Assembly: GCF_047601025.1 (NCBI RefSeq)
Contig: NZ_JASGJZ010000001.1
Coordinates: 3,348,001 to 3,412,000 of the forward strand
DNA: 64,000 nt
DNA from: Pseudorhodoferax sp047601025
GTDB lineage: Bacteria > Pseudomonadota > Gammaproteobacteria > Burkholderiales > Burkholderiaceae_C
Direction of reading: 5' to 3'
Position numbers and translations under genes: made by a program. Of the stretch, positions 18,305-27,376 are shown piece after piece. A model generated the notes under the pieces. The model saw only the letters and a program-made list of their open reading frames with translations. It was not told the DNA's origin and did no database searches. Each line of letters starts with the position of its first letter. Within the stretch, counting starts at the first letter, position 1.

Positions 18305-19813
18305 TCAGAACCTGAACATCACGGACTTGGTTTCGGTGTAGGTCATGATCGAGTCGATGCCGAACTCGCGGCCCAGGCCCGACTGCTTGAAGCCGCCGAA
18401 GGGCATGACCGAGTCCGTCTCGCCGAAGGTGTTGACCCAGATGCGCCCGCCCCGGATGGCGCGCGCCATGCGGTGGGCGCGGCTGACGTTCTGCGTCCAG
18501 ATGCCGCCGGCCAGGCCGTAGCTGGAGTCGTTGGCCATCGCGATCACGTCGGCCTCGTCCTTGAACGGGATGATGGCGGTGACGGGGCCGAAGATCTCCT
18601 CGCGTGCCATCTTCATCTGGTTGTCGGCACCGGCGAACACCGTGGGGCCGAGGAAATAGCCCTTGCCCGGCAGGCGCTCGCCGCCGGTCATGAGCTTCGC
18701 GCCCGCCTCGCGGCCCGCCTCGACGTAGGACAGCACGCGGTTGAGCTGGGTGCCCGAGACCAGCGGACCGAGCTTGGTGTCGGGGTCGAAGGGCGAGCCC
18801 ACCTTCTGCGCGGCGGCGAAGCGGGTGATCTTCTCGGTCACTTCGTCCAGCACGCTCTCCTGCACGAAGATGCGGGTGCCGGACGAGCAGATCTGCCCCG
18901 AGTTCATGGTGAAGCCCAGCACGGCGCGCGGGATGGCCTTGTCCAGGTCGGCGTCGGCGAACAGGATGTTGGGCGACTTGCCGCCCAGCTCCAGCGTGGT
19001 GCGCTTGAGGTTGCCGCAGGAGGCCTGCAGGATCATCTTGCCCACCGCGGTGGAGCCGGTGAACGAGACCTTGTCGATGCCCTCGTGGCCCGAGATGGCC
19101 GAGCCCACGGTGGAGCCGTAGCCGGTGACGATGTTCACCACGCCGGGCGGCAGGCCGGTTTCCTGGATCAGCTCGGCCACGCGCAGCGTGGTCAGCGAGC
19201 ACAGCTCCGAGGGCTTGAGCACCACCGTGTTGCCGCAGGCCAGCGGCGGCGCGATCTTCAGCGCGATCAGCAGCATCGGCACGTTCCAGGGGTTGATCTG
19301 GCCGCACACGCCCACCGGCTCGCGCAGGGTGAAGATGAAGGCCGTCTCGTCCGTGGGGTTGGTGGTGCCCATGATCTTGGACGGCCAGCCCGCGTAGTAG
19401 CGGAAGGCGTCCACCGCCATGCCCACGGCGGCGGTGGCCAGCCAGATGGGCATGCCGTTGTCCAGCGACTCCAGTGCCGCCAGCTCGGCGGCATTCTTCT
19501 CGATGGCGTCGGCGATGCGCAGCAGGGCGCGCGAGCGCACGTGCGGCGAGATGCCGCGCCACGACGAGGCTTCGAACGCCCGGCGTGCGGCGGCCACCGC
19601 GGCATCGACGTCGGCGGCATCGCCCTCGGCGATCTCGGCCAGCACTTCCTCGGTGGCGGGGTCGATGCTCTGGATCGTCTTGCCGGTCCGGGCAGGAACC
19701 CATTGGCCGTCGATCAGCAACTGCTTGGGTCCAGCCGCGATCCAGCGCTGCGCTAGGGCGAGTCCTTCGTTCACGGATTGGCTGCTGGCTTGGGCAGAGG
19801 TGAATGAGGACAT
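18305..19813 (-). CDS. aldehyde dehydrogenase
   Basis: 502-residue ALDH. It carries the base glutamate in LELGGKSPNILFADA, the nucleophilic Cys in NSGQICSSGTR, FTGSTAVGK at the cofactor site and the C-terminal MPFGGFKQSGLGREFG. It shares the betaine/phenylacetaldehyde-dehydrogenase style but substrate is not readable. It lies between the fused acyl-CoA dehydrogenase (77 bp upstream) and dctP (71 bp downstream) on the same strand, consistent with one long transcript. Confidence 0.93.
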   Translation of the reverse strand: MSSFTSAQASSQSVNEGLALAQRWIAAGPKQLLIDGQWVPARTGKTIQSIDPATEEVLAEIAEGDAADVDAAVAAARRAFEASSWRGISPHVRSRALLRIADAIEKNAAELAALESLDNGMPIWLATAAVGMAVDAFRYYAGWPSKIMGTTNPTDETAFIFTLREPVGVCGQINPWNVPMLLIALKIAPPLACGNTVVLKPSELCSLTTLRVAELIQETGLPPGVVNIVTGYGSTVGSAISGHEGIDKVSFTGSTAVGKMILQASCGNLKRTTLELGGKSPNILFADADLDKAIPRAVLGFTMNSGQICSSGTRIFVQESVLDEVTEKITRFAAAQKVGSPFDPDTKLGPLVSGTQLNRVLSYVEAGREAGAKLMTGGERLPGKGYFLGPTVFAGADNQMKMAREEIFGPVTAIIPFKDEADVIAMANDSSYGLAGGIWTQNVSRAHRMARAIRGGRIWVNTFGETDSVMPFGGFKQSGLGREFGIDSIMTYTETKSVMFRF

Positions 19814-19890
19814 GTCTCGTCTCCTTGATGTCGTTCGCTACTTGGAAATGCCCGCCGCGCTGGGCCGGATGTGGCCCGCGCGGTCGCGGG

Positions 19891-22200
19891 TCAGCCCGGC
19901 AGATCGAGCACGGTGCGCGCGAGGATGTTGCGCTGCACCTCGTTGGAGCCGCCGTAGATCTTGGCGGCGCTGGCGTTGAGCAGCGGCGCGAGCAGGTGGA
20001 TGCGGCTGCCGCCCACGTCCGCCGCCCCGGCCAGCGTGGCGGAGGTGCCGCCGTGCCTGGCCATCGCCAGGCCGATGCGCTGGTAGGTCTCGGTGGCCCA
20101 GACCTTGAGCATGGACACCGAGGCGGGCAGCTTCTCGCCGCGCTTCACGTAGTCGCCGTAGCGGGTATAGAGGGCGGAGAGGTCGGCCACGTCCAGCGCC
20201 AGTTCGGTGTAGGCCGCGCAGAAGGCCGGGTCGTCCATCAGGCCGCTCATGCGGCCCAGCGTGCGCAGCTGCGCCAGCGCGAACTGCGACTGCTTGGGGC
20301 TGCCCAGGTGCAGGCGCTCGAAGCCCAGCAGCGCTTTGGCAATCGTCCAGCCCTCGTTGGGCTGGCCCACCAGGTTCTCGCGCGGCACGCGCACGTTGTC
20401 GAAGAACACTTCGCAGAACTCGGCATGGCCCGCCAGGTCGATGATGGGGCGCACGGTGATGCCGGGCGTCTTGATGTCGGCCAGCAAAAAGCTGATGCCC
20501 GCCTGCTGCTTCACCGTCTTGTCGGTGCGCACCAGCACGAAGATGTGCGTGGCGTCCTGCGCCAGCGTGGTCCAGATCTTCTGGCCGTTGACGACGTAGT
20601 GGTCGCCGTCCAGCACCGCCTCGGTGCGCAGGCTGGCGAGGTCGGAACCGGCGTTGGGCTCGGAATAGCCCTGGCACCAGACGTTCTCGCCGCTGACGAT
20701 CCTGGGCAGGAAGCGCTGCTGCTGCTCGGGCGTGCCGTACTGCATGAGCACCGGGCCGACCATGAGCAGGCCCTGGTCGGGCGCGCGCGCCACGCCGTAG
20801 GACTCCAGCTCCTCGAACCATGCCAGCTGCTTGGCGGCGGGCAGCCCCATGCCGCCGTGCTGGACCGGCCAGGCCGGGGCGATCCAGCCCTGGCGCGACA
20901 GGCAGCGGTACCAGTCGCCGATCTCGTCCCAGTGCACGCGGCGCGGCATGTGGCGCAGGTGGCCGGGGTAGTTGCGGATGAGGAAGGAGCGCAGCATGCG
21001 GCGGAAGTCCTCGTCCGGCATGGCCTCCCAATCGGCGCTCTTGGGGAACTCGCCCGTCCACTCGTCGGCCACCTCGTGCGACGCGCCTTCGCCCACGGCC
21101 GCGAGCCAGCGTGCCTGCAGCGCGCGCTCGCCGCCCAGGCGCGGCAGCAAGGCCAGCACGCGCTTGAAGTACAGGCCCACGTCGCATTCGTCGGTGATGC
21201 CCATGGCGCCATGCAGTTGTACGGCCGCCAGACTCGCGTCCATGGCCGCGCGTCCGGCGCGCAGCTTGGCGCGCACGGCATTGGCGTCGGTGGGGTGGGC
21301 GCAGGCTTCCTCGACGCTGGCGCGCGCCAGCTCGACCTGGATGCGCACGTCCACGCAGCGGTGCTGGAGCACCTGGAAGCTGCCGATGGCCTTGCCGAAC
21401 TGCTTGCGCTGCGAGACGTATTCCAGCGTCACCTCGTGCAGCCGCTCGGCGCTGCCCAGCAGTTCCGCCGCGTACAGGATGCGGCCGGCCAGCACGGCGC
21501 GGTCGATCAGCGCGGGCACCTCGGCGCCTTGCGCTACCACGGCATCGGTGCCGAGGGCCAGGTCGTCGAACACCAGGCGGGCGCGACAGCGGCCGTCGAC
21601 TTCGAGCTGAGGCTCCACGGCCAGGCCGGCGTCCTGCGCGCCGACGTGCACCAGCACCGGCTGGCCCTGCGCATCGGCGGCGGCGACGAGCCAGCCGTCG
21701 GCCGGGTGGGCGGGCGCCGTGTAGGCGGCCACGCCCGAGAGGCGCAGCGAACCGTCCGCCGCCTTGGCGACCTGGCTGGCGCCAGCGGGATGGTCGAGAT
21801 CGAGCGCCACGCCCACGATGCGCTCACCGGACACGAGGCCGGCGAGCAGCGCGCGCGCCGCGTCGGACGATGCGCCCGCCAGCAGCGTGGCGGCGATGCC
21901 GGCCACGGCGGTGAAGGGTTCGGGGGCGACCCAGCGGCCCACCTTGCGCGCCAGGATGGCGGCGGCCTGGACGCCCAGGCCCAGGCCGTCCTGCTCGGCG
22001 GGCACCAGCACGCCGGGCCAGCCCAGGCCGGCGACTTCGGTCCAGTCCTCGCGGCGGAACTCGGCGTGGGGCAGGGGCGTGTCTTCCGCCGCGCGCTGGC
22101 GGCGGGGAACGTCCAGGCCGCCACGGTCTTTCAGGAACTGTTCCGCGGAGTCTTCGATCGCCGCGAGCAGCGCCTGGTCTTCGGATGGGGAGTCGCTCAT
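19891..22200 (-). CDS. fused double-module acyl-CoA dehydrogenase
   Basis: 769 residues: two acyl-CoA dehydrogenase modules in one chain. Residues ~1-375 hold a first module with QRKQFGKAIGSFQVLQHRC and LHGAMGITDECD; residues ~376-769 hold a second with YSEPNAGSDLASLRTEAV, VNGQKIWTT and the C-terminal GGSNEVQRNILARTVLDL. Each module keeps only part of the standard motifs, as in the two-gene heterotetrameric dehydrogenases of steroid side-chain catabolism, so the halves probably complement each other. ATG 22200 is preferred; the ribosome site is weak. Preceded by promoter module copy A. Confidence 0.87.
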   Translation of the reverse strand: MSDSPSEDQALLAAIEDSAEQFLKDRGGLDVPRRQRAAEDTPLPHAEFRREDWTEVAGLGWPGVLVPAEQDGLGLGVQAAAILARKVGRWVAPEPFTAVAGIAATLLAGASSDAARALLAGLVSGERIVGVALDLDHPAGASQVAKAADGSLRLSGVAAYTAPAHPADGWLVAAADAQGQPVLVHVGAQDAGLAVEPQLEVDGRCRARLVFDDLALGTDAVVAQGAEVPALIDRAVLAGRILYAAELLGSAERLHEVTLEYVSQRKQFGKAIGSFQVLQHRCVDVRIQVELARASVEEACAHPTDANAVRAKLRAGRAAMDASLAAVQLHGAMGITDECDVGLYFKRVLALLPRLGGERALQARWLAAVGEGASHEVADEWTGEFPKSADWEAMPDEDFRRMLRSFLIRNYPGHLRHMPRRVHWDEIGDWYRCLSRQGWIAPAWPVQHGGMGLPAAKQLAWFEELESYGVARAPDQGLLMVGPVLMQYGTPEQQQRFLPRIVSGENVWCQGYSEPNAGSDLASLRTEAVLDGDHYVVNGQKIWTTLAQDATHIFVLVRTDKTVKQQAGISFLLADIKTPGITVRPIIDLAGHAEFCEVFFDNVRVPRENLVGQPNEGWTIAKALLGFERLHLGSPKQSQFALAQLRTLGRMSGLMDDPAFCAAYTELALDVADLSALYTRYGDYVKRGEKLPASVSMLKVWATETYQRIGLAMARHGGTSATLAGAADVGGSRIHLLAPLLNASAAKIYGGSNEVQRNILARTVLDLPG

Positions 22201-22266
22201 TGAAGTGCTTGCCTCGTTCTGTTCTATGGACGGAGAGGCTGCCAGCAGTGCAGCCTTCGGCGGGAA

Positions 22267-22332
22267 AGTCTCGGGCCTGGGGCGTCCGAAGCCAAGTTCA
22301 GGATGGCGAATCGCTTGTTCACCATTCGCGAA
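22267..22332 (-). promoter_or_regulatory. shared 66-bp promoter module, copy A (fused acyl-CoA dehydrogenase)
   Basis: Minus-strand order: TTCGCGAA (22325-22332, inside the perfect palindrome ATTCGCGAAT), 14 bp, TTCGCCAT (22303-22310), 7 bp, -35 TTGGCT (22290-22295), 17 bp, -10 GAGACT (22267-22272). The stretch AACTTGG...AGGCCCGAGACTTT is nearly identical in copy B. Confidence 0.6.
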
Positions 22333-22718
22333 TCCCGCGATAGGGACCCGGAGCACGCGCTTGCCTCGCGGCGCCTGCGGTTGCGCGTGCGGGCGGTTCA
22401 TCACCGGGACGAGCGCGTCGAGGCGGAGCACGCGGCCGGCGCCGGTGGCGGGGCTCTCGTTCCGCCCGGTCCACGCCGGCGCCCTCGCAGAGGCGCGCGA
22501 ACCGTGGCCGGAAGCATGGCGCCGTCCTGCGTGGGGACGATCGGTCCACCGTGGTGCCGTGGGCCACGGTGCTCCTGGGAGGCCGGCTCGGCCGGCGCGT
22601 TGCTCGAACGTGCTGCCCTGCGTGCTGCCGATGGCCGATGGGGTGGCGGAGCCGCGAGGCTTCGGGCCCGGGTTTCCTGGCGGGCCTCTGCGGCCGAGAA
22701 GAGAGCCACGCGCTCCCG
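22333..22718. other. gene-free stretch
   Basis: Between promoter copy A and the next aldehyde dehydrogenase stop no frame gives recognisable protein and coding periodicity looks poor. It may be eroded DNA; nothing specific is seen. Confidence 0.4.
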
Positions 22719-24230
22719 TCAGGAAAGACCCGGAGGTCGGTTGGGCTTGAATTCCCGCGAGGGCCTGCCGTCGAGGATGACCGTCTTCGATTCGAGGTAG
22801 GCGTCCAGCCCCTCGACCAGCCCTTCGCGCCCGATGCCCGACTGCTTGAAGCCGCCGAAGCCGATGGAGAAATCGGTGCGGAAGACGTTGTGCCCCACGG
22901 TGCCCGAGCGCAGCTGGCGCGCCGCCGCGTAGGCGCGGTCCACGTCGTGCGTGAAGACCGAGTTGTTCAGGCCGTAGAGGGTGTCGTTGGCCAGGGCCAC
23001 GGCGTGCGCGTCGCTGTCGGCGGCGATGACGCTCAGCACCGGGCCGAACACCTCCTCGCGCGCGAGGGTCGACGCGTTGTCCACGCGGCCGAACACCGTG
23101 GGCTCGATGTAGAAGCCGCGCTCCAGGTGGCCGGGCCGCTTGCCGCCGGTGGCGAGCACGGCGCCTTCCTGCCGGGCCTTGGCGATCAGGCCCTCCACGC
23201 GCTCGCGCTGGCGGCGCGATGCGAGCGGGCCGACCTGCGTGGCGGGGTCGAACGGGTCGCCGACGCGCATCGCGCCGAAGTGCGCGGCCAGCGCCTCGAC
23301 CATCTGGTCGTGGCGGCCCTTGCCCACGATGATGCGCGTGAGCGACGAGCACACCTGCCCGCTCAGCATGCAGGCGGGCGTGGCGATGGTCTTGGCGGCG
23401 GTGTCGATGTCGTAGTCGTCGAACACGATGGCGGCGGACTTGCCGCCGAGCTCCAGCGTGCAGCGCCCGATGCGCTCGGACAGGATCGCGCCGATGCGCC
23501 GCCCCACGGCGGTCGAGCCGGTGAAGGCCACCTTGTCGATGCCGGGATGGCGCACCAGCGCCTCGGACGCCGCGCGGTCCGCCGTCAGCACGTTGACCAC
23601 GCCCGGCGGCAGGCCCGCCGCCTCGGCGGCCTCGGCGACGATGTAGGCGGCGCCGGGCGCCTCCGGCGCGGCCTTGACGACCACGGTGCAGCCCGCCAGC
23701 AGCGCGGGCGCCAGCTTGTGCGTGAGCAGCGAGATGGGGCTGTTCCACGGAATGATGGCGGCCACGGTGCCGACCGGCTCCTTGACCAGCAGGCCCGTGT
23801 CGCCGCCGCCCGCGGGCGTGTGCCGTGCCTCCCACGGGTAGGTGCCGGCCAGGTCGGCGTAGCTGCCGTAGAACTGGCAGGTGCGCGCCGCCATGGCCTG
23901 CGCGAGCGCGTGGACCACCCCCATCTCGTTGGGCCAGACCTGCGCGATGTCGCCCGCGCGCGCGGTGATTTCCTGGCCCAGCGCGCGCAGGTGGCCGGCG
24001 CGCTCGGCCGGCGTCATCCGTGGCCAGGGGCCGTGGTCGAACGCGGCGCGGGCGGCCGCCACGGCGGCGTGGATGTCGGCCTCGCGGGCCTCGGCCACGC
24101 GCACGTAGCAGGTCTCGGTGGCCGGGGCGATCACGTCGAGCATGCCGTCGCTGCCGGGCGGGACCCAGGCGCCGCCGATGTAGAGGCGGTCGTGGTGGCC
24201 GTAGGGGATGGCGGAAGGAGGAGGGGTCAT
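22719..24230 (-). CDS. aldehyde dehydrogenase
   Basis: 503-residue ALDH with base Glu in TLELGGKSAAIVFDD, nucleophilic Cys in LSGQVCSSLTR, FTGSTAVGRR and C-terminal GFGGFKQSGIGREG. ATG 24230 overlaps (ATGA) the stop of a frame that belongs to a decayed upstream aldehyde dehydrogenase, a trace of former translational coupling. The gene itself is intact. Substrate is unknown; the neighbouring GMC oxidoreductase suggests it finishes alcohol oxidation. Confidence 0.92.
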   Translation of the reverse strand: MTPPPSAIPYGHHDRLYIGGAWVPPGSDGMLDVIAPATETCYVRVAEAREADIHAAVAAARAAFDHGPWPRMTPAERAGHLRALGQEITARAGDIAQVWPNEMGVVHALAQAMAARTCQFYGSYADLAGTYPWEARHTPAGGGDTGLLVKEPVGTVAAIIPWNSPISLLTHKLAPALLAGCTVVVKAAPEAPGAAYIVAEAAEAAGLPPGVVNVLTADRAASEALVRHPGIDKVAFTGSTAVGRRIGAILSERIGRCTLELGGKSAAIVFDDYDIDTAAKTIATPACMLSGQVCSSLTRIIVGKGRHDQMVEALAAHFGAMRVGDPFDPATQVGPLASRRQRERVEGLIAKARQEGAVLATGGKRPGHLERGFYIEPTVFGRVDNASTLAREEVFGPVLSVIAADSDAHAVALANDTLYGLNNSVFTHDVDRAYAAARQLRSGTVGHNVFRTDFSIGFGGFKQSGIGREGLVEGLDAYLESKTVILDGRPSREFKPNRPPGLS

Positions 24231-24687
24231 GGCTGCGTCGGCTCTCGGGTTGCGGCTGGGTCGGATGCCACGGTCTTCGGTTCGGGGAAGGCCGCGAGCC
24301 CGGCCACGCCGCCCTCGCGTCCCACGCCCGATGGCTCGAAGCTGCCGAGGCTGATGGAGGAAGCGGTGCGCGAAGCCTCGTGCCTCGCCGGGCCCGCGTG
24401 CGACCGGCGCGCTACACGCATGGCGTGCTCCGCAGTCTGCGTGAACACCTCGGCGTTCGGAACAGGGCGATGCGCGGCCGGGGGCCTGGCGAGCGGCCTT
24501 CACGGCGGCGGCCACGTCGGCCTCGCTGGCCTTGGCCACGCGGCGCGACTTCTTCGGTGGCGCAGTCGAGCCTGTTGAAGGTGTCGGCGGTGGAAGGGGC
24601 TACCCCGGTGGGAGGGTTGGCCCATTGGCCGCCGCTGAAGCACCGGCCGGCGCGAGGCCCGTTCAAGGGGGCGGCGGTCGCTGTCAT
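24227..24687 (-). pseudogene. aldehyde dehydrogenase with large internal deletion
   Basis: ATG 24687 with AGAGG upstream begins an ALDH N-terminus (FSGGQWANPPTGVAPSTADT, then ATEEVA). After a frameshift comes AKASEADVAAAVKAARQA, and in a third frame the far C-terminus: VFTQTAEHAMRVARR, then SGVGREGGVAGLAAF and PEPKTV. The central ~1 kb, including Glu, Cys and the cofactor site, is gone. Its last frame ends in ATGA overlap with the intact downstream aldehyde dehydrogenase. It lies 20 bp after the GMC stop. Confidence 0.8.
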
Positions 24688-24707
24688 CGCCGTGCCTCTT
24701 TGGTGAT

Positions 24708-26330
24708 TCAAGCGATGACGCGAGGCGCCAGCGCGTCCTCGCGGACCATGTCCGCGCCCTTCTCGCCGATCATGATGCAGGGGGCGTTGGTGTTGCCGGC
24801 CGTGACCAGGGGCATGATGGCCGCGTCCATCACGCGCAGCCGCCGCACGCCGTGCACGCGCAGTCGCGCATCGACCACGGCGCCGGCATCGCTGCCCATC
24901 TTGCAGGTGCCCACCATGTGCCAGCCCGTGCCGCCGGTGCGCTGGATGTGCTCGAACAGCTGCGCGTCGCTCTCGCAGCCGGGGCCGGGCTTGACTTCCT
25001 CCACCACGCGCCGGCTCAGCGGCGGCGTGCCGATGATCTGGCGCAGCAGGCGCAGGCCGCCGACGTGGCGGCGGATGTCGTTCTCGGCGCTGAAATAGTT
25101 GGGACGGAACAGCGGCGCGGCCAGCGGGTCGGCGCTCGCCAGTTCCATGTGGCCGCGCGACTCGGGCGTGAGCAGCACCACCGAGCCGGAGACGCCCGGA
25201 TAGCCGTCGGCCGCCACCTCGCCCGTGGGCGTGCCCGAGAAGCTCATGGGGTTGAAGGTGAGCTGCACGTCCGCCCGCGCGTCCGGTGCGCTGCTGCTGC
25301 GCGTGTAGGCCGACACCGGGGCCGCGCCCAGCGCCAGGTAGCCGCCGTGGGTGAACACGTAGCGCGCGCCTTCGAGGTACTTGCGCAGGCCGCTCAGGCG
25401 GTGGTTGACCGAACTGCCCGGCGTGGCGCGCCAGGTCAGCGATGCATACCAGTGGTCTTGCAGGTTGCGGCCCACGCCGGGCAGCGCATGCCGCACGGCG
25501 ATGCCGTGGCGCTGCAGCTGCGCCGCCTCGCCGATGCCCGAGAGCATCAGGAGCTGCGGCGAGGCGAGCGCACCCGCGCTCAGGATCACCTCGCGTGCCG
25601 CCGCGATCTGGCGGCGCTGGCCGCCGTGCAGCACCTCCACGCCCGTGGCTTGCTCGCCATCGAGCAGCACGCGGGCGACATGCGCGTCGGTCAGTACCGA
25701 CAGGTTGGAGCGGTGGCGCACCGGCTCGATGAAGGCCTTGTACGTGGTGTGGCGCTGCCCGCCTTTGATGGTGTACTGGCGCACGCCCACGCCGGGGTGG
25801 GGCGGCGCGTTCAGGTCGCGGGTGCGCGGAATGCCGGCGTTCACGCTCGCGGCGACGAAGTCCTCGGCCGAGGGATGCACTTCCACCGGGTCGGTCACGG
25901 ACAGCGGCCCCTGGTCGCCATGCGCGGCGTCGTGCAGGCTCGCATTGTTTTCCGAGCGCTTGAAGTAGGGCAGCACGTCGTTCCAGCCCCAGCCCGGGTT
26001 GCCCAGGCGTTCCCACAGGTCATAGTCCTCGGGCTGGCCGCGCATGTAGATCATGCCGTTGATGCTGCTGGAGCCGCCCAGGCCCTTGCCCCGGTCCCAT
26101 TGCACCTGCCGGCCGCCCAGCATGGGCTCGGGCTGGGTCTTGAAGCGCCAGTTGTAGCGCTCGCTGCCGAACAGCTTGGCCATGCCCGCGGGGGTGTTGA
26201 CCCAGAAGGCGTCCATGCTGCCGCCGGCTTCGATCAGCAGTACGCGCGTTCTCGGGTCTTCGGACAGGCGGCTTGCCACCACGCAGCCCGACGAGCCGGC
26301 GCCCACCACGATGTAGTCATAGATGTCCAT
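24708..26330 (-). CDS. GMC-family FAD alcohol oxidoreductase (second)
   Basis: 540 residues with DYIVVGAGSSGCVVASRLS, GKGLGGSSSINGMIYMRG and C-terminal active-site segments WHMVGTCKMG and AGNTNAPCIMIGEKGADM. It is a full-length choline/alcohol dehydrogenase-like enzyme, clearly divergent from the GMC enzyme near 14 kb. GAGG precedes ATG 26330. It lies just after a dead Bug receptor gene and just before a dead then an intact aldehyde dehydrogenase, mirroring the receptor-GMC-ALDH theme of the other cluster. Confidence 0.92.
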   Translation of the reverse strand: MDIYDYIVVGAGSSGCVVASRLSEDPRTRVLLIEAGGSMDAFWVNTPAGMAKLFGSERYNWRFKTQPEPMLGGRQVQWDRGKGLGGSSSINGMIYMRGQPEDYDLWERLGNPGWGWNDVLPYFKRSENNASLHDAAHGDQGPLSVTDPVEVHPSAEDFVAASVNAGIPRTRDLNAPPHPGVGVRQYTIKGGQRHTTYKAFIEPVRHRSNLSVLTDAHVARVLLDGEQATGVEVLHGGQRRQIAAAREVILSAGALASPQLLMLSGIGEAAQLQRHGIAVRHALPGVGRNLQDHWYASLTWRATPGSSVNHRLSGLRKYLEGARYVFTHGGYLALGAAPVSAYTRSSSAPDARADVQLTFNPMSFSGTPTGEVAADGYPGVSGSVVLLTPESRGHMELASADPLAAPLFRPNYFSAENDIRRHVGGLRLLRQIIGTPPLSRRVVEEVKPGPGCESDAQLFEHIQRTGGTGWHMVGTCKMGSDAGAVVDARLRVHGVRRLRVMDAAIMPLVTAGNTNAPCIMIGEKGADMVREDALAPRVIA

Positions 26331-26683
26331 GGGTTCCTCGTGCAGCCGCCGTCTGGCACCGCTTTCTTCTGGATGAGGTGGCCGTTGCCGGCATTCGTGG
26401 AGCGGCCTGAGCCGACGGATGCCGCCGGGCCTGGCGTTCAGCAGCTCGCGGCCAGCCAGCGCGGCGTCGGCACCGGGCTCGTTCGCCACGGCGACCGGGG
26501 AGCCCGGCCCCTTGGCCGGTGCGACGGCGAACAGGCGCGCGGCCTGGTCCACCGGGCCACCAGCCGAATGGCCGGCCAAGAAGTGCGCGGGTGGCTTGTG
26601 CGGCGCGGCGGCAGGCAGAGCGGCGACGGTGAACAGGGAAGGGCCAGCGTGGCCAGGGCGAGGCGGCGGGCGGAAGCGCGCAT
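26331..26683 (-). pseudogene. truncated, frameshifted Bug/TctC receptor
   Basis: AGGAGACATCGAC precedes ATG 26683, starting a signal peptide (MRASARRLALATLALP). After a frameshift the mature Bug N-terminus appears: HFLAGHSAGGPVDQAARLF, then NEPGADAALAGRELLNARPGG. About 200 C-terminal residues are missing and the remnant runs into the GMC leader. A full promoter module (copy B) is still present upstream. Confidence 0.75.
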
Positions 26684-26702
26684 GTCGATGTCTCCTGCGA
26701 AA

Positions 26703-26768
26703 AGTCTCGGGCCTCATGCGCCGGAAACCAAGTTCCGAATGGAGAAGGGCGGATTCCGCATTGGCGAA
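26703..26768 (-). promoter_or_regulatory. shared 66-bp promoter module, copy B (dead Bug gene, GMC)
   Basis: Minus-strand order: TTCGCCAA (26761-26768), 14 bp, TTCTCCAT (26739-26746), 7 bp, -35 TTGGTT (26726-26731), 17 bp, -10 GAGACT (26703-26708). It is only about 20 bp from ATG 26683 and could now drive the GMC and aldehyde dehydrogenase genes downstream of the dead receptor. Confidence 0.6.
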
Positions 26769-27030
26769 CGCGCTGGCTGCGGAAGCGGCCTGTCGATCTT
26801 CTTGATGGCCGCGATGGCAGGAGGTGCCGTGGGCTGACCCTGGCCGGCGCGACGGCAGGCGGAAGGGGCCGGCGGCCGGAACGGCCGGTGCTTTCGTGTA
26901 CCGGCCTCGGTTCTCGCCACGGTGCTGCGGCGCACATGGCAAATGCGGGGCCCGCCATGGGGACCCGTGCAGCGTCGAGGCATGGAGACGGTGTGTCCCC
27001 GGCTGCCATTCGGTGTTGTCGAAGGGCTGG
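26769..27030. other. gene-free stretch between divergent promoter copies
   Basis: No frame gives recognisable protein. It separates copy B (minus) from octamer pair E (plus), so it looks like an eroded divergent intergenic region. Confidence 0.4.
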
Positions 27031-27060
27031 TTCGCGTATCGGCAATTGACCCTTCTTCCA
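27031..27060 (+). promoter_or_regulatory. octamer pair E, degenerate copy of the shared module
   Basis: TTCGCGTA (27031-27038), 14 bp, TTCTTCCA (27053-27060): same 22-bp period as copies A-D, and the spacer-to-octamer text CCCTTCT matches copy B. A -35-like TTATCG follows at 7 bp, but no credible -10 is seen at 17 bp. Confidence 0.4.
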
Positions 27061-27110
27061 CCGCTTCTTATCGTGGTGGACTCGTTCGAATCACGGCAGG
27101 AGACAAGCGC

Positions 27111-27242
27111 ATGCATTCCATGTTTCGCCCACTGGCCGGCACGGCGCTGCCGGTCATGATGACTGCGATTTCCCCGGCAGCCCATGCACGGGCAGGCCGT
27201 TCTGCCGTGCCCATCCAGACGTGCATGGGCGCGCGGTGTTGA
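27111..27242 (+). pseudogene. possible secreted-protein stub (signal peptide only)
   Basis: AGGAGACAAGCGC precedes ATG 27111, followed by a short signal-peptide-like sequence (MHSMFRPLAGTALPV, then AAHARAG) and a stop after 43 codons. A ribosome site, signal peptide and upstream octamer pair, as for the Bug genes, suggest the 5' end of a lost receptor. No mature-domain homology remains, so this is tentative. Confidence 0.35.
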
Positions 27243-27376
27243 TCTGCCCGAGTCCGCCCACTGGGCCTGGGCACGAGGCCCGAAGGCGGTCTTCGACGGC
27301 CTGGACGCCGGGCACACCCTGATTCCGCAGGCCGAGGCCTTCATCGAGCCGGAGGCCACCACCCCCCATGATTCCG

